A DNA stretch of 64,000 nucleotides from FEN-1139 sp038207155. GTDB lineage: Bacteria; Myxococcota_A; Polyangia; Polyangiales; Polyangiaceae. The notes beneath the pieces were generated by a model. It saw only the letters and a list, made by a program, of their open reading frames with translations, made no database searches and had not been told where the DNA came from. Below are positions 17,100 through 26,396 of the stretch, piece by piece. How positions within the stretch are numbered: the stretch's first letter is position 1; every line of letters starts with the position of its first letter. The DNA is taken from NCBI GenBank assembly GCA_038207155.1, contig JBBRAB010000005.1, positions 143,252 to 207,251 of the forward strand, given 5' to 3'. Made by a program: the position numbers and the translations under genes.

Positions 17100-18332
17100 T
17101 CAGAGGTCGATCGCCGGATCTGCCGACAGACCGAGCAGCAGAGCGCGAGCCGCGCCCACCAAGAAGGTAGAGCCCGTAACCACGACAACCCCGTAGGGCC
17201 CGACGATGGTGCGGGCGCGCGCCAGAGCGTCCGAGACGGACGAGGCGACTTCGCCGTGCACGAGCTTGGCCATCTCGTGGGGATCGACAGCGCGGTCCGC
17301 CACCGGTGGCGCCACAAACACGCGATGGGCCGCGACCTGCTCGAGTCGGCGAAGCATGGCGCGCCAGTTCTTGCTGCGCAGAGCGCCAAACACGAGCACG
17401 ATCTCGCGACGAGACTCGATTTCTCCCAGCAGCCCTGGGTCGAGCACATGGCTCAGCGCCACGGCCCCGTCCGGATTGTGCGCGCAGTCGAGCAGCGTGA
17501 GCTCACGCCCATTGCGGTGAAGCAGCTCGTTTCGCCCGGGCCAGGTCGTCGACTCAATGCCGCGACTCATCGCGTCGGGGTGAAAGCCGAGCTCGCGAGC
17601 GATCGTGGTGGCCACGGCCAGGTTCGAACCCAGCATCGCGACGCGAGGATACGCCAGTGGCTTGCCTGGAACCGGCTCCGGACTCCCGAGTGGCACGAGG
17701 CGCGCTCCGACTTCAGCCATCCGCTGCTCAAGTACGGCGGTCGCATCGGGGTGGAGTTTGCCCACCACTACGGCACTGCCAGCCTTGATGATCGCGCACT
17801 TTTCTTGGGCGATGGCAGTGAGGGAATCGCCCAGCTCATCGACATGGTCGTAGGCGACTCGCGTGATGGCGGCGACGCGGGGCGGGGGGATCACGTTGGT
17901 GGCGTCGAGACGGCCACCCAGGCCTGCCTCAAGAATGGCAAGATCTACCTTGGCCTCAGCGAAAGCACGAAATGCAGTGACCGTAGCGACCTCGAAGAAG
18001 GTCAGCTCGGGGCCAGCATCGAGCACTTCGCTCATCAGGTTGCCGAGCACCTCCTCGGCGAGGGGCTGGCCTTCGATCCGGATGCGCTCGTTGAAGCTGA
18101 CGAGATGGGGCGACGTATAGAGCCCCACCCGACGCCCAGAAGCCATCGCCATTGACGCGGTGAACGCGCAGACGGTGCCTTTTCCGTTCGTGCCGGCAAC
18201 ATGCACCGCCTCGAACTTTTTCTCGGGGTTTCCGAAGTGCTTGCACACGGCTTCGACCCGCTCGAGTCCGAGCTGTCGACCCCGAGGGGCAAGGGCGTAA
18301 AGGCGCGTCAGCGCGTCGTCGTACCGGCTCAC
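17100..18332 (-). CDS. folC: Folylpolyglutamate synthase / dihydrofolate synthase
   Basis: This 410-residue Mur-ligase-like ATPase adds glutamate to dihydropteroate or folates. The P-loop is VAGTNGKGTVCAF, followed by the folate-binding TSPHLVSFNERIRI. The ATP/metal block is LAILEAGLGGRLDATNV. The Mur-ligase C-terminal domain contains LLDCAHNPDGAVAL. The start overlaps the accD stop by 4 bases. The accD-folC order is conserved in many proteobacteria, which supports the assignment. Confidence 0.95.
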   Translation of the reverse strand: MSRYDDALTRLYALAPRGRQLGLERVEAVCKHFGNPEKKFEAVHVAGTNGKGTVCAFTASMAMASGRRVGLYTSPHLVSFNERIRIEGQPLAEEVLGNLMSEVLDAGPELTFFEVATVTAFRAFAEAKVDLAILEAGLGGRLDATNVIPPPRVAAITRVAYDHVDELGDSLTAIAQEKCAIIKAGSAVVVGKLHPDATAVLEQRMAEVGARLVPLGSPEPVPGKPLAYPRVAMLGSNLAVATTIARELGFHPDAMSRGIESTTWPGRNELLHRNGRELTLLDCAHNPDGAVALSHVLDPGLLGEIESRREIVLVFGALRSKNWRAMLRRLEQVAAHRVFVAPPVADRAVDPHEMAKLVHGEVASSVSDALARARTIVGPYGVVVVTGSTFLVGAARALLLGLSADPAIDL

Positions 18333-19180
18333 GGTCGTCTTCCTCCCATCAGAATCCCAAGAATACGGCGCAAACTCTGCTTGAGTTCAGCCCGGGGTAC
18401 GACCTGATCGACCATACCGTGCTCCAGTAGAAATTCAGAGCGTTGGAAACCCTCGGGCAGCTTGGCCTTGATCGTGTTCTCGATCACTCGCGCCCCAGCG
18501 AAACCCACGAGCGCGTTGGGTTCGGCGATGTTCACATCACCGAGCAGCGCCGTACTCGCAGCGACTCCTCCGGTGGTTGGATGAATGCACAAGCTGATGT
18601 AGGGGAGCTTGGCATCACGCAGTCGCGATAGTGCCGCTACGCCCTTGGCCATTTGCATCAGGCTCAGGATGCCCTCCTGCATGCGCGCTCCGCCCGAGGC
18701 GTGAACGAGCACGACGGGCAAGCCCCTCTCGAGCGCGCCCTCGAAAAGCAGGGCGATCCTCTCACCCACCACGCTTCCCATGCTGCCGCCCATGAATGAG
18801 AACGCGAAACATCCAAAGCCGACGGGAACGCCAGCAATGCTGGCCTGCCCCACGCGAATGGCGTCGCTTTCCTGCGTCGTCTGCGTCGCCTTGGCGAGTC
18901 GTTCGGTGTAAGCACGCCCGTCGTGAAACTCAAGCGGATCGGCTGACCGCAGCTCGCTCCCCCACAGGTCGAGCGCCCCGTCGTCGAGCAGTAAACGACA
19001 CCAACCTGCAATCCCCATGGGATGATGGTGTCCGCAGCTCGTGCATACCTCGAAATGGTCGGTGAACTGCTCGCTGGCGAGCACCAAACCACAACCGTCG
19101 CATTTGCGAAACAGGCCCTGACCGAGTGAACGTTTGTCCTCCTCGCGGGTCTGGAGTGGGGTCTTTTCGGGTAGGCTCAC
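18329..19180 (-). CDS. accD: Acetyl-CoA carboxylase carboxyltransferase subunit beta
   Basis: The beta subunit (283 residues from the GTG at 19180) works with AccA to transfer CO2 from biotin to acetyl-CoA, the first step of fatty acid synthesis. A four-Cys zinc finger (CDGCG and CTSCG, 22 residues between the first and third Cys) is followed by the crotonase-fold core. Core landmarks are FGCFAFSFMGGSMGSVVGE, HASGGARMQEG and HPTTGGVAAS. The frame is open to 19360, but the upstream part shows no conserved features. The GTG at 19180 puts the first zinc Cys at residue 27, as in Escherichia coli. An ATG at 19309 would also be possible. Confidence 0.93.
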   Translation of the reverse strand: MSLPEKTPLQTREEDKRSLGQGLFRKCDGCGLVLASEQFTDHFEVCTSCGHHHPMGIAGWCRLLLDDGALDLWGSELRSADPLEFHDGRAYTERLAKATQTTQESDAIRVGQASIAGVPVGFGCFAFSFMGGSMGSVVGERIALLFEGALERGLPVVLVHASGGARMQEGILSLMQMAKGVAALSRLRDAKLPYISLCIHPTTGGVAASTALLGDVNIAEPNALVGFAGARVIENTIKAKLPEGFQRSEFLLEHGMVDQVVPRAELKQSLRRILGILMGGRRP

Positions 19181-19524
19181 CAAGTCGCTCAATCTAGGAG
19201 AGGGTTGGGTGCTGACGCCGTGGTGACGGCGCCTGGCGGGACCACGAACATAGCCGAACTTGCCGTCCGAGGCGGTATATTCAGGTCCCCGGGCGCAGCA
19301 TTCCGCCATCCTTCGTTTCGTCTCACCAAGGGGGGCTGGTCCGAGCGACCCCGTCACCACGCCGAACCTGCAATTCCAGGGTAATTTCGCTTTGCGACTG
19401 GGCGGACAGATTCAGGATCGGCTGCCGACTGCAGGCTGGATACTTGAGCGGCCGGCCGCCATTTCGCGAGAATCGACCTCGGTGCCTTGAGTGGGACTCA
19501 AGCTGGGGCAAGTATCGAGGCTGC
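19181..19524. other. Divergent intergenic region between accD and the ATPase/TPR gene, with a palindrome
   Basis: These 344 bases carry no convincing gene. The accD frame stays open to 19360 without recognisable domain content. The region must hold the two divergent promoters, but no clear -35/-10 pair was found. A perfect inverted repeat CTTGAGT-GGG-ACTCAAG lies at 19486-19502, 22 bases before the chosen ATG of the rightward gene. It is a good size for a dimeric repressor operator. Confidence 0.5.
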
Positions 19525-22176
19525 ATGCGTGTCTCGAACTCCTCTCGAATAGCCCTCGCGACGGCTCTGGTACCCATGATCGGGCGCGGGCGTGAGCTCG
19601 ACGAGCTTGAGGCAGTGGCGCGTCGCGTTCACGAGCGCGGGCTCCAGGTGGTGACCTTGCTTGGGCCCGCCGGCATCGGTAAGACGCGACTCGCCGAGAG
19701 CCTGCTGACCCGAATTTCACCCGAATTTGGGCGAATCTATCGAACCCAGCGACGCACCACGGCCTCAGGCTACGGGGTGATCGGTAGCCTGCTGCGGCAT
19801 CGATTCGGCCTAAGTGACGGCCTTGACCAGGCCGAGAGCCAAGAGCGAATCGTGGCCGAGCTCGCCACTCTGCTCGAAAACACCGACGTGGCCGACGTTA
19901 GCTACATCGTCGGACAGTTGGTGGCCGTACCGTTTCCTCCGACCCCGCTCACCGAGGCCGTCAGCGGCGATCCCGCCGAAGTCGGGCTACTTGGGCGCGC
20001 GGTCGTGCGGCGCCTGATCGAGGCCGATGCCAGCCGCCAACCAGTCTGCGTCGTGATCGACGACGCGCATGACATCGATGCGGACTCGCTCGCTTTGCTG
20101 GTGCACCTCGTGCGAACGCTCAAGGGCCGCGTGCTAATTCTGTGCATTTCCCGCCCGGAACTGCTGCAGCGTGAACCGGGTTGGATTGAGGCCGGCGGGG
20201 CGCGCCATGAACGCTATGAGTTAGCGGGGGTCAGCGAGGAGAATTCCGCCAAGATCATGGAGGGACTGCTTACCCCGTGTATCGGCGGCGCCCCCGAGCC
20301 CCTCGTCGAGGCAGGGATCAACCTGGCCGGCGGCAACCCGGGCCTGCTCGAGCGTATGGTCCGCATCTTTCTCGATGCCGGAGTGCTCGAGGAACTCGAG
20401 TCGAGTTCACTCGACAAGCCGGCTTGGCGGGTCAACGTTGACAAGCTCGTCAGCGTGCGGCTCCCGCTGACCGTCGAAGACGCCATCGCCGCGCGGATCG
20501 GCGCGCTTTCGCCGCCCGATCGCCGTTTGCTCGAACAGGCGGCCATCATGGGCAGTGTGTTCTGGCTTCAGGGACTGGTGGCCCTGTCGCGCATGGATCA
20601 TGAGGCGCCTGAGTTCTGGAACCCCGCCGATATTCAGGACATCGCGAATCTGCGGAGCATGCTCGAGGATCTCGAGCGTCGCGACTACGTCCTTCAGCTG
20701 CCGGAAAGCACGCTGATTGGCGACACGGAGTACGTCTTTAAGCACAACCTCGAGCGCGAGCGAATCGCGGCGCTCACGGCGGCCACCACGGCACGTCGTT
20801 ACCACCAGCTAATCGCTGACTGGCTCCAGTCCTCGCTCACGGTTCGGACCCAGGAAGAGTCTTGCGCCACCCTCGCGCAACACCTGGAAAAGACCGGTTC
20901 GACGCGCCGAGCCGGCCAGTTCTACCTCGATGCGGCCGATCTGGCGCGGGGCAACACCGCAGCCCGCAAAGCCCACGAGTACTACGGTCGAGGATTTGCG
21001 TTGGTCGGGGAAGCGGACGCCCTGCGCCGCATCGACGCCCTCCACAACCACGGAGACGTCCTGCTGCAGCTCGGCAAGACTGATGAAGCACTCTCGGCCT
21101 TCCGCCAAATGCTCGACCTGGCCTTCCGTCTCGGACGCCGCGCCAAGGGCGGGGCAGCCCACAACCGGATCGGACGACTCTACCGCGACACCGGGAGCCT
21201 GTCCCTCGCACGGCGACATCTCGACGCCGGGTTGGCGCTCTTTCGGGACGTAACCGACCAGCGCGGCATCGCGGCCAGCGGCGACGATATTGGGCGATTG
21301 CTGTGGATCCAAGGCGACTACGAAGAGGCGCTCGGGTTTATGCGCGACGCCCTCTCGCTCCGCAAAATACTGCAAGATCGGCGCGGAATCGCGCTCAGCC
21401 TGAACAACATCGGGATGGTCTGGATGGACCACGGAAGCCCTGAAAAAGCGCGCGAAGCCTTCGATGCAGCGTTCGGTCTGCGTCGCGAGCTCGGCGACAC
21501 GATGGGCATGGCCGAGAGCCTCGCCAACCTGGCGGAACTGGCGCAAGACGCGGAGAACTGGCACCGCGCACTCGACCTACTCGAAGAGGGCTACTCGCTC
21601 GCCAAGGAGGTCGGCGAACGCAATCGCGTCGCGGGACTGCTGACGCGCATCGGGGTGACCCACTACCACCTCGGAGACGCGACCCTGGCGATTCGAGTGC
21701 TCGAGCAGGCAGAAGAGCTCTGCGATGAGCTGGGAAATCGCCTTCATTTGGCTGAAGCCTTGCGCGCCCTGGCCAAGGCCTACCTCCTGCAAGGCGAGCT
21801 GCGACGCGCCCGGGAAAACATCAAGCGCTCGGTCGACCTGTTCGGCCAAGTGCGCAGCAAGCCCCATCTGGCGATCGCGCTGCGCACCCTCGCCGAGGTC
21901 ACCGCCGCTGGCGCCTGGGGAGAGGGGCACGAGGACAAGGTGGTCGACTACTTCATGCGCTCGATCGTGCTCTGCAAAGAGATTGGTAACGAGCTCGAGG
22001 TCGCGCGCAGCTATCGGGCGTTTTCCGCCTTCGTGCTCGGCTCGGGCGGCTACCCTCACAATGAGGAAATCAGGCGACAGGCCGAGACCCTCGATGCCAT
22101 GGCTCAGGACATCTTTGAACGCCACCAGCTTCGCGTGGCCAGTGACTCAGAGCAGGACCGACCGGTGACCCCATGA
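19525..22176 (+). CDS. Large ATPase with C-terminal TPR repeats (AAA-16/STAND-like)
   Basis: This 883-residue cytoplasmic protein has an N-terminal NTPase: Walker A GPAGIGKT at residues 47-54 and a Walker B-like VCVVIDDAHDID near 174. From about residue 430 onward it is almost entirely TPR helices, for example units starting GDVLLQLGKTDEALSAF, GDYEEALGFMRDAL and GSPEKAREAFDAAF. This is the architecture of STAND/AAA-16 signalling ATPases, often paired with kinases or cyclases, but no catalytic output domain is present. The ATG at 19525 was chosen for its GAGG ribosome binding site 4 bases upstream. The frame is open to a TTG at 19444. The stop overlaps dut by 4 bases. Confidence 0.85.
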   Translation: MRVSNSSRIALATALVPMIGRGRELDELEAVARRVHERGLQVVTLLGPAGIGKTRLAESLLTRISPEFGRIYRTQRRTTASGYGVIGSLLRHRFGLSDGLDQAESQERIVAELATLLENTDVADVSYIVGQLVAVPFPPTPLTEAVSGDPAEVGLLGRAVVRRLIEADASRQPVCVVIDDAHDIDADSLALLVHLVRTLKGRVLILCISRPELLQREPGWIEAGGARHERYELAGVSEENSAKIMEGLLTPCIGGAPEPLVEAGINLAGGNPGLLERMVRIFLDAGVLEELESSSLDKPAWRVNVDKLVSVRLPLTVEDAIAARIGALSPPDRRLLEQAAIMGSVFWLQGLVALSRMDHEAPEFWNPADIQDIANLRSMLEDLERRDYVLQLPESTLIGDTEYVFKHNLERERIAALTAATTARRYHQLIADWLQSSLTVRTQEESCATLAQHLEKTGSTRRAGQFYLDAADLARGNTAARKAHEYYGRGFALVGEADALRRIDALHNHGDVLLQLGKTDEALSAFRQMLDLAFRLGRRAKGGAAHNRIGRLYRDTGSLSLARRHLDAGLALFRDVTDQRGIAASGDDIGRLLWIQGDYEEALGFMRDALSLRKILQDRRGIALSLNNIGMVWMDHGSPEKAREAFDAAFGLRRELGDTMGMAESLANLAELAQDAENWHRALDLLEEGYSLAKEVGERNRVAGLLTRIGVTHYHLGDATLAIRVLEQAEELCDELGNRLHLAEALRALAKAYLLQGELRRARENIKRSVDLFGQVRSKPHLAIALRTLAEVTAAGAWGEGHEDKVVDYFMRSIVLCKEIGNELEVARSYRAFSAFVLGSGGYPHNEEIRRQAETLDAMAQDIFERHQLRVASDSEQDRPVTP

Positions 22177-22619
22177 CTCCCCTCAAGCTACTCGTTCGAC
22201 GCGTCGGTTCCGCGACAGGAGCGCTCCCTGCGGCTCAAACCTCGGGCTCGGCCGGTCTCGATCTCCCCGCCGACCTTCGGGAGTCAGTGACACTGGGTCC
22301 GGGGGAGCGTCGACTGATTCCGACTGGCCTTGCTTTCGCGATCCCCAACGGCTTCGAGGGCCAAGTGCGCCCCCGCTCCGGGTTGGCGCTACGCCATGGA
22401 GTGACCGTTCTCAACGCTCCTGGTACGATTGACAGCGACTATCGCGGGGAGGTGGCGGTCGTGCTGATCAACCACGGGCAAGCGCCATTTGTCGTCGAAC
22501 CCGGCATGCGGATCGCCCAGCTCGTTATCAGTCGGCATGAACTCGTCGAGCTTGAACTCGTCGAGAACCTCGACGACACCGCGCGAGGCGCCGGCGGCTA
22601 CGGCTCGACAGGACAGTAG
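22173..22619 (+). CDS. dut: dUTP diphosphatase
   Basis: This 148-residue trimeric enzyme hydrolyses dUTP to dUMP, keeping uracil out of DNA. The five family motifs are visible: SAGLDLPAD (I), RPRSGLALRHG (II), NAPGTIDSDYRGEV (III), RIAQLVI (IV) and the C-terminal ARGAGGYGSTG arm (V), which closes over the active site. The length is normal. The ATG overlaps the stop of the ATPase/TPR gene (ATGA), so it is probably co-translated with it. It converges with the alpha/beta hydrolase gene, and the 53-base gap shows no clear hairpin. Confidence 0.97.
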   Translation: MTPLKLLVRRVGSATGALPAAQTSGSAGLDLPADLRESVTLGPGERRLIPTGLAFAIPNGFEGQVRPRSGLALRHGVTVLNAPGTIDSDYRGEVAVVLINHGQAPFVVEPGMRIAQLVISRHELVELELVENLDDTARGAGGYGSTGQ

Positions 22620-22672
22620 AACAAGACGCGTCCGCAGCGGCAGCGGCCTGATACTCCCCGCGGGCCCGGACA

Positions 22673-23482
22673 TCAAGGGGCGCATTGCGCCCGCAAACGC
22701 TCAAAAAAGCGGGTCATGGCAGCGCCTAGCTCGGGCGCGTCATGATCGCGGGTCACGATATGCCCGCTGCGCTCGAGTCGCAGCTTCACCACATCCCGTG
22801 TGCCGAGCAGGGCGGCGGTGCGTTCGAGGTTGCTCACCGGGCAGAGCCGATCCCATCGCCCATGAGCCAGCAAGGTCGGCACTCGGATGCTGGGCAAAAG
22901 CGCCCTTGACCCGCGGCCAGCGCTCCACACCGAGGCAGCGGCCGAGAGCGGCTGCAAGTCGAAGCTGACGTGGTTTTCGCGGGCTGCAGGCTCGCGGATG
23001 TCAGACGCTGGCTTGGGCATGGCCCAACGGCTCGCAGGCAGGCGCGCCACAAGCGAAAGCGGCAAGGCAATCTGGGGAGACTTCAGCCAAAAAGCCCCAG
23101 CCAGAAGAACGAGCCCGACAACACGTTCGGGCAGTTCATTAGCGAGTTGGGTCGCGAGTACGGCGCCAAGCGACATTCCTACCAGGATGACCGGCTGCCC
23201 GTCGCCAAACCCCGAAAGCTCCTGACGGGCACCGTTCAGCCAGTCCTCGGCTCGTGATTGAGCCAGGGCCTCGCTGCTATGATGTCGGGCCAAACTCGGT
23301 GCCAAAGCGCGCAGCCCGGCCGCCGAAGCGGCCTCCACCACGAGCCGCATCTCCTCGGGACTGCCGCCAAAGCCGTGTAGGGCGAGCACCCCTGGCGAGT
23401 CCCCAGGGCTGTCGAGTCGCTCGAGCTCGCCGAGGCCTCGGCGTGAACCCTGCGAGCGACGCAGCTGGCGCCAATCTACCAT
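22673..23482 (-). CDS. Alpha/beta hydrolase (carboxylesterase/lipase-like)
   Basis: The 269-residue protein has an alpha/beta-hydrolase fold. The oxyanion region is LALHGFGGSPEEM, the nucleophile elbow is VGMSLGAVLA with Ser as nucleophile, the acid is the Asp of LLAHGRWDRLCPVSN, and the base is the His of RSGHIVTRDHD. This pattern resembles the Est30/thermostable monoacylglycerol-lipase group. The substrate cannot be told from sequence. No signal peptide is evident. It begins 2 bases after the stop of the NtrC-type regulator, so the two are co-transcribed, but that does not show that the regulator controls it. Confidence 0.85.
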   Translation of the reverse strand: MVDWRQLRRSQGSRRGLGELERLDSPGDSPGVLALHGFGGSPEEMRLVVEAASAAGLRALAPSLARHHSSEALAQSRAEDWLNGARQELSGFGDGQPVILVGMSLGAVLATQLANELPERVVGLVLLAGAFWLKSPQIALPLSLVARLPASRWAMPKPASDIREPAARENHVSFDLQPLSAAASVWSAGRGSRALLPSIRVPTLLAHGRWDRLCPVSNLERTAALLGTRDVVKLRLERSGHIVTRDHDAPELGAAMTRFFERLRAQCAP

Positions 23483-23484
23483 GC

Positions 23485-24954
23485 TCAGTCGATCCGCTTG
23501 ATGCCGTAGGCGCGGATCTTCTTGTGAAGATTGGTGCGCTCGACGCCAAGCGCTACTGCGGCCTTGGAGATGTTCCAGTCAAAGGCCGCCAAAGTCTCGG
23601 CGATGTAGGCCTTTTCCAGGCCGTCCCGGTACTCACGCAACGACGGGCGCGACTCGCCGAGCTCAAGACCGCTCGCCATTGGGGCGCGCGGCGGAGGAGG
23701 TGACGAGCTGAAGGTCACCGGGAGATCCAAGTCGTCATCAAACGGATTGTCGTGTGGATCCTCGGGCAAATCCGCGATCGTAATGATGTCGCTCGAGAGA
23801 ATGACCGCTCGCTCGACTACGTTTTTCAGCTCCCGCACATTGCCCGGCCATTTGCGGCGCGTGAGGGCAGTGAGCACTGCCGGATCAACCCGCTTGAGCC
23901 GAAGGCCATTTTCCTTGCAGAAACTTCGTACGAAGCACTCCGCGAGCAGGGTGATGTCGTCGGCGCGCTCACGCAGGGCAGGGACCCGAATCGGGAAGAC
24001 GTCGAGTCGGAAAAACAGGTCCTCACGAAATTGACCCGCTTGCACGGCTTTGGAAAGATCCTTGTTGGTCGCGGCCAGTACCCTGACGTCGACGTGCAGG
24101 ACATGCTCGGAGCCGACGCGCACGACCTCCCCGTTCTGCAGCGCCCGCAGCACCTTGGCCTGGGCCGCACCGTCCATGTCCCCGATTTCGTCCAGAAATA
24201 GCGTGCCGCCGTGGGCCTGCTCAAAAAAACCGCGCTTGCGGGACTGCGCGCCCGTAAAGCTCCCGCGCTCGTGTCCAAAGAGCTCGCTCTCGATCAGCTC
24301 GCGCGGAATGGCGGCGCAATTGACCTTGACGAAGGGAGCGTCCTTGCGCTGGCTCAGTCGATGAATGGCGCGGCTCACTAGCTCCTTGCCGGTGCCACTT
24401 TCCCCTGTAATGAGCACGCTGGCCTTAGTCGGAGCGACTTTATCGATTCCCTCAAAAAGGCGCTGCATCGGCGGGCTGGTGCCGATCATTTCATAGCGGC
24501 TCTCGAGCTCTGCCCGCATCTGCTCGAGCGTGCGGCTCATCCGCGCGGTGCGAATCGAGTTGCGAACGCTGACGACCACGCGCTCGCGATTCAGGGGCTT
24601 TTCAAAGAAATCAGATGCCCCGAGTTTGATGGCCGCCACCGCATCATTGACCGTGGCATGTCCGCTGATCACGATCACCGGGAGGTCCCGCGTTGCTTCG
24701 TCCTGCCGCAGCTCCGCCAGGGCTTCTAGGCCGCTTTTGCCCGGAAGCTTGAGGTCGAAGATGGCGAGATCGACGGGCTGATTCGGTTGATGGAGAATCT
24801 CCAACGCTCGCTCCGCACTCTCAGCCTCGAGCACCTGATAGCCCTCGCCGACGAGCACGAGATCGAGGGCGCGCCGAATATTTCGCTCGTCGTCCACCAC
24901 GAGGACGGTCGGCGCCTCACCGACGGTACCCACTTCTTGCACTGAATCCACCAT
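23485..24954 (-). CDS. NtrC-family sigma-54-dependent response regulator
   Basis: The 489-residue protein has three domains. The receiver (about residues 14-130) has the acidic VDDER pocket, the phospho-acceptor Asp in IFDLKLPG and the late Lys in FFEKP. The AAA+ domain (about 155-390) has Walker A GESGTGKE and Walker B GGTLFLDEIGD. Its sigma-54 contact loop reads GSFTGA instead of the canonical GAFTGA. The C-terminal Fis-type helix-turn-helix is WNISKAAVALGVERTNLHKKIRAYG. It activates sigma-54 promoters when phosphorylated. No histidine kinase lies in the window, so the partner is encoded elsewhere. Confidence 0.95.
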   Translation of the reverse strand: MVDSVQEVGTVGEAPTVLVVDDERNIRRALDLVLVGEGYQVLEAESAERALEILHQPNQPVDLAIFDLKLPGKSGLEALAELRQDEATRDLPVIVISGHATVNDAVAAIKLGASDFFEKPLNRERVVVSVRNSIRTARMSRTLEQMRAELESRYEMIGTSPPMQRLFEGIDKVAPTKASVLITGESGTGKELVSRAIHRLSQRKDAPFVKVNCAAIPRELIESELFGHERGSFTGAQSRKRGFFEQAHGGTLFLDEIGDMDGAAQAKVLRALQNGEVVRVGSEHVLHVDVRVLAATNKDLSKAVQAGQFREDLFFRLDVFPIRVPALRERADDITLLAECFVRSFCKENGLRLKRVDPAVLTALTRRKWPGNVRELKNVVERAVILSSDIITIADLPEDPHDNPFDDDLDLPVTFSSSPPPPRAPMASGLELGESRPSLREYRDGLEKAYIAETLAAFDWNISKAAVALGVERTNLHKKIRAYGIKRID

Positions 24955-25024
24955 AAGCCGCGCCGAGTCTATCCGCCCCGCGTGTCAGGGGAAGCAAGAA
25001 TCACTCGGACCGCGCCCGAGGGCG

Positions 25025-25846
25025 TTAGTTTTTGCGCTCAAGCGTGGCCGCGTGCTCGAGGAAATTCTTGGCGGGACGCGTAAACGCGCTGTCCGGGTAG
25101 AGCGTCAAGACCTGTTGGAACGCTTCGCGCGCCTGCTCGACCCGCTTGAGCTTGAGGTACGTCTCGCCAAGCAGGACCCAGGCCTCGGCGTCGAGGCCTG
25201 ACCCGGAATAGGACTCCAGCATGTAGCGGCAACGCGCCACGCTGGCTTCGAAATTGTCCTGGGTCAGGTAGAAGCGAGCGACGTAGAGCTCGTGGCGCGC
25301 CAGCGTCCCTGTGATGACGGCCAGCAGATAGGTGAGCTCGGGACTGTGCTCATTGCGCGGATAGTCCGTAAGAAAACTCTTGAGCGCCCCAAATGCGTCG
25401 ATAGCCGGCGCCAGCTCACGCTCTTCCTGCGGCGGCAGGAGGATGGTGTCGCCAACCTGCTCGAACAGCGATTTGCAAACGCGAAAACGCGCGTACGGCA
25501 CCTCGGCGTCGTTCGGATGGTCGTGCGAAAAGGTGCGGTAGGCCGTGACCGCCTCGGGGAATTTCGCCTGTTCGTAAGCGATATCGGCGAGTCGCAGCTC
25601 GGCGAGTCGCGCAAAGCGCGAGTAGGTGTACTCGCGCTTGAGCGAATCAAACATGCTCGTGGCTTCTTGCCAGTCGCGGTCCTCAAACTCGACGAGCGCC
25701 GCCGCGTAGGCGCGGCGAGCGTTCTCCTGGTACTTCTGGGGCGTGTTGGCGCCGGGCTGTCGCCCGCCGCAGCCGAGGGCCAAGACCAGGGCGAGGGGAG
25801 CCAGGAGGGGCAAGCGAGGAATCACGGGGCCTCGTGCTAGCGGCAT
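25025..25846 (-). CDS. bamD: Outer-membrane protein assembly factor BamD
   Basis: The 273-residue lipoprotein has a signal ending LVLALGC and a TPR-like solenoid. It contains YAAALVEFEDRDWQEATSMFDSL and the FPEAVTAYRTFSHDHPNDAEVPYARFRV segment typical of the YfiO/BamD family. BamD sits on the inner face of the outer membrane and helps BamA insert beta-barrel proteins. The frame is open far upstream, but the ATG at 25846 precedes the lipoprotein signal. It is slightly longer than Escherichia coli BamD (245). It is divergent from greA, with 60 bases between starts. Confidence 0.9.
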   Translation of the reverse strand: MPLARGPVIPRLPLLAPLALVLALGCGGRQPGANTPQKYQENARRAYAAALVEFEDRDWQEATSMFDSLKREYTYSRFARLAELRLADIAYEQAKFPEAVTAYRTFSHDHPNDAEVPYARFRVCKSLFEQVGDTILLPPQEERELAPAIDAFGALKSFLTDYPRNEHSPELTYLLAVITGTLARHELYVARFYLTQDNFEASVARCRYMLESYSGSGLDAEAWVLLGETYLKLKRVEQAREAFQQVLTLYPDSAFTRPAKNFLEHAATLERKN

Positions 25847-25906
25847 CCGGACTCGAAGGCAAGGGACTGTTGCCCCGCGTGGTGGTTGGGGTAAATGGAG
25901 TGGACA

Positions 25907-26386
25907 ATGGCTGAGGTCGAAAAAGTCCCGATGACCCCCAAGGGCGCCCAGAGGTTGAAAGACCTTCTTAGGCACCTCAAGGAAGAGCGCCCGAGGATTG
26001 CGCGGGACATCGAAACTGCGCGCGAGCACGGTGATATCAGCGAAAATGCGGAGTATCACGCTGCCAAAGAACGCCAGGGGATGGTTGAAGCCCAGCTCAA
26101 GGACACGGCCGACAAGCTCTCGCGAGCTGAGGTGATCGATCCGGCCACACTGAGCGGCACCCGGGTGAGGTTCGGCGCCAAGGTTGGGCTCCTGAACCTG
26201 TCCACCGACGAACAGGTGACCTATCAGATCGTCGGCGCGGACGAAGCGAGCATCGCAGACGGCACCATTTCCATCGCCGCGCCGCTCGCACGAGCGCTGA
26301 TCGGCAAGGAAATCGGCGACGAGGTGAAGGTCCAGCTCCCCGGAGGCTCCCGGACCTACGAGATCACCCACGTTGAGTTCGGCTGA
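25907..26386 (+). CDS. greA: Transcription elongation factor GreA
   Basis: The 159-residue factor rescues backtracked RNA polymerase by stimulating transcript cleavage. The N-terminal coiled coil includes the acidic tip REHGDISENAEYHAAKERQ. The C-terminal FKBP-like domain shows YQIVGADEA and SPLARALIGK-type sequence (here APLARALIGKEIGDEV). The ATG at 25907 gives the standard length and has GGAG upstream. An ATG at 25895 is in frame but adds only MEWT. The next gene starts 10 bases after the stop. Confidence 0.97.
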   Translation: MAEVEKVPMTPKGAQRLKDLLRHLKEERPRIARDIETAREHGDISENAEYHAAKERQGMVEAQLKDTADKLSRAEVIDPATLSGTRVRFGAKVGLLNLSTDEQVTYQIVGADEASIADGTISIAAPLARALIGKEIGDEVKVQLPGGSRTYEITHVEFG

Positions 26387-26396
26387 GCAGCCTGGC

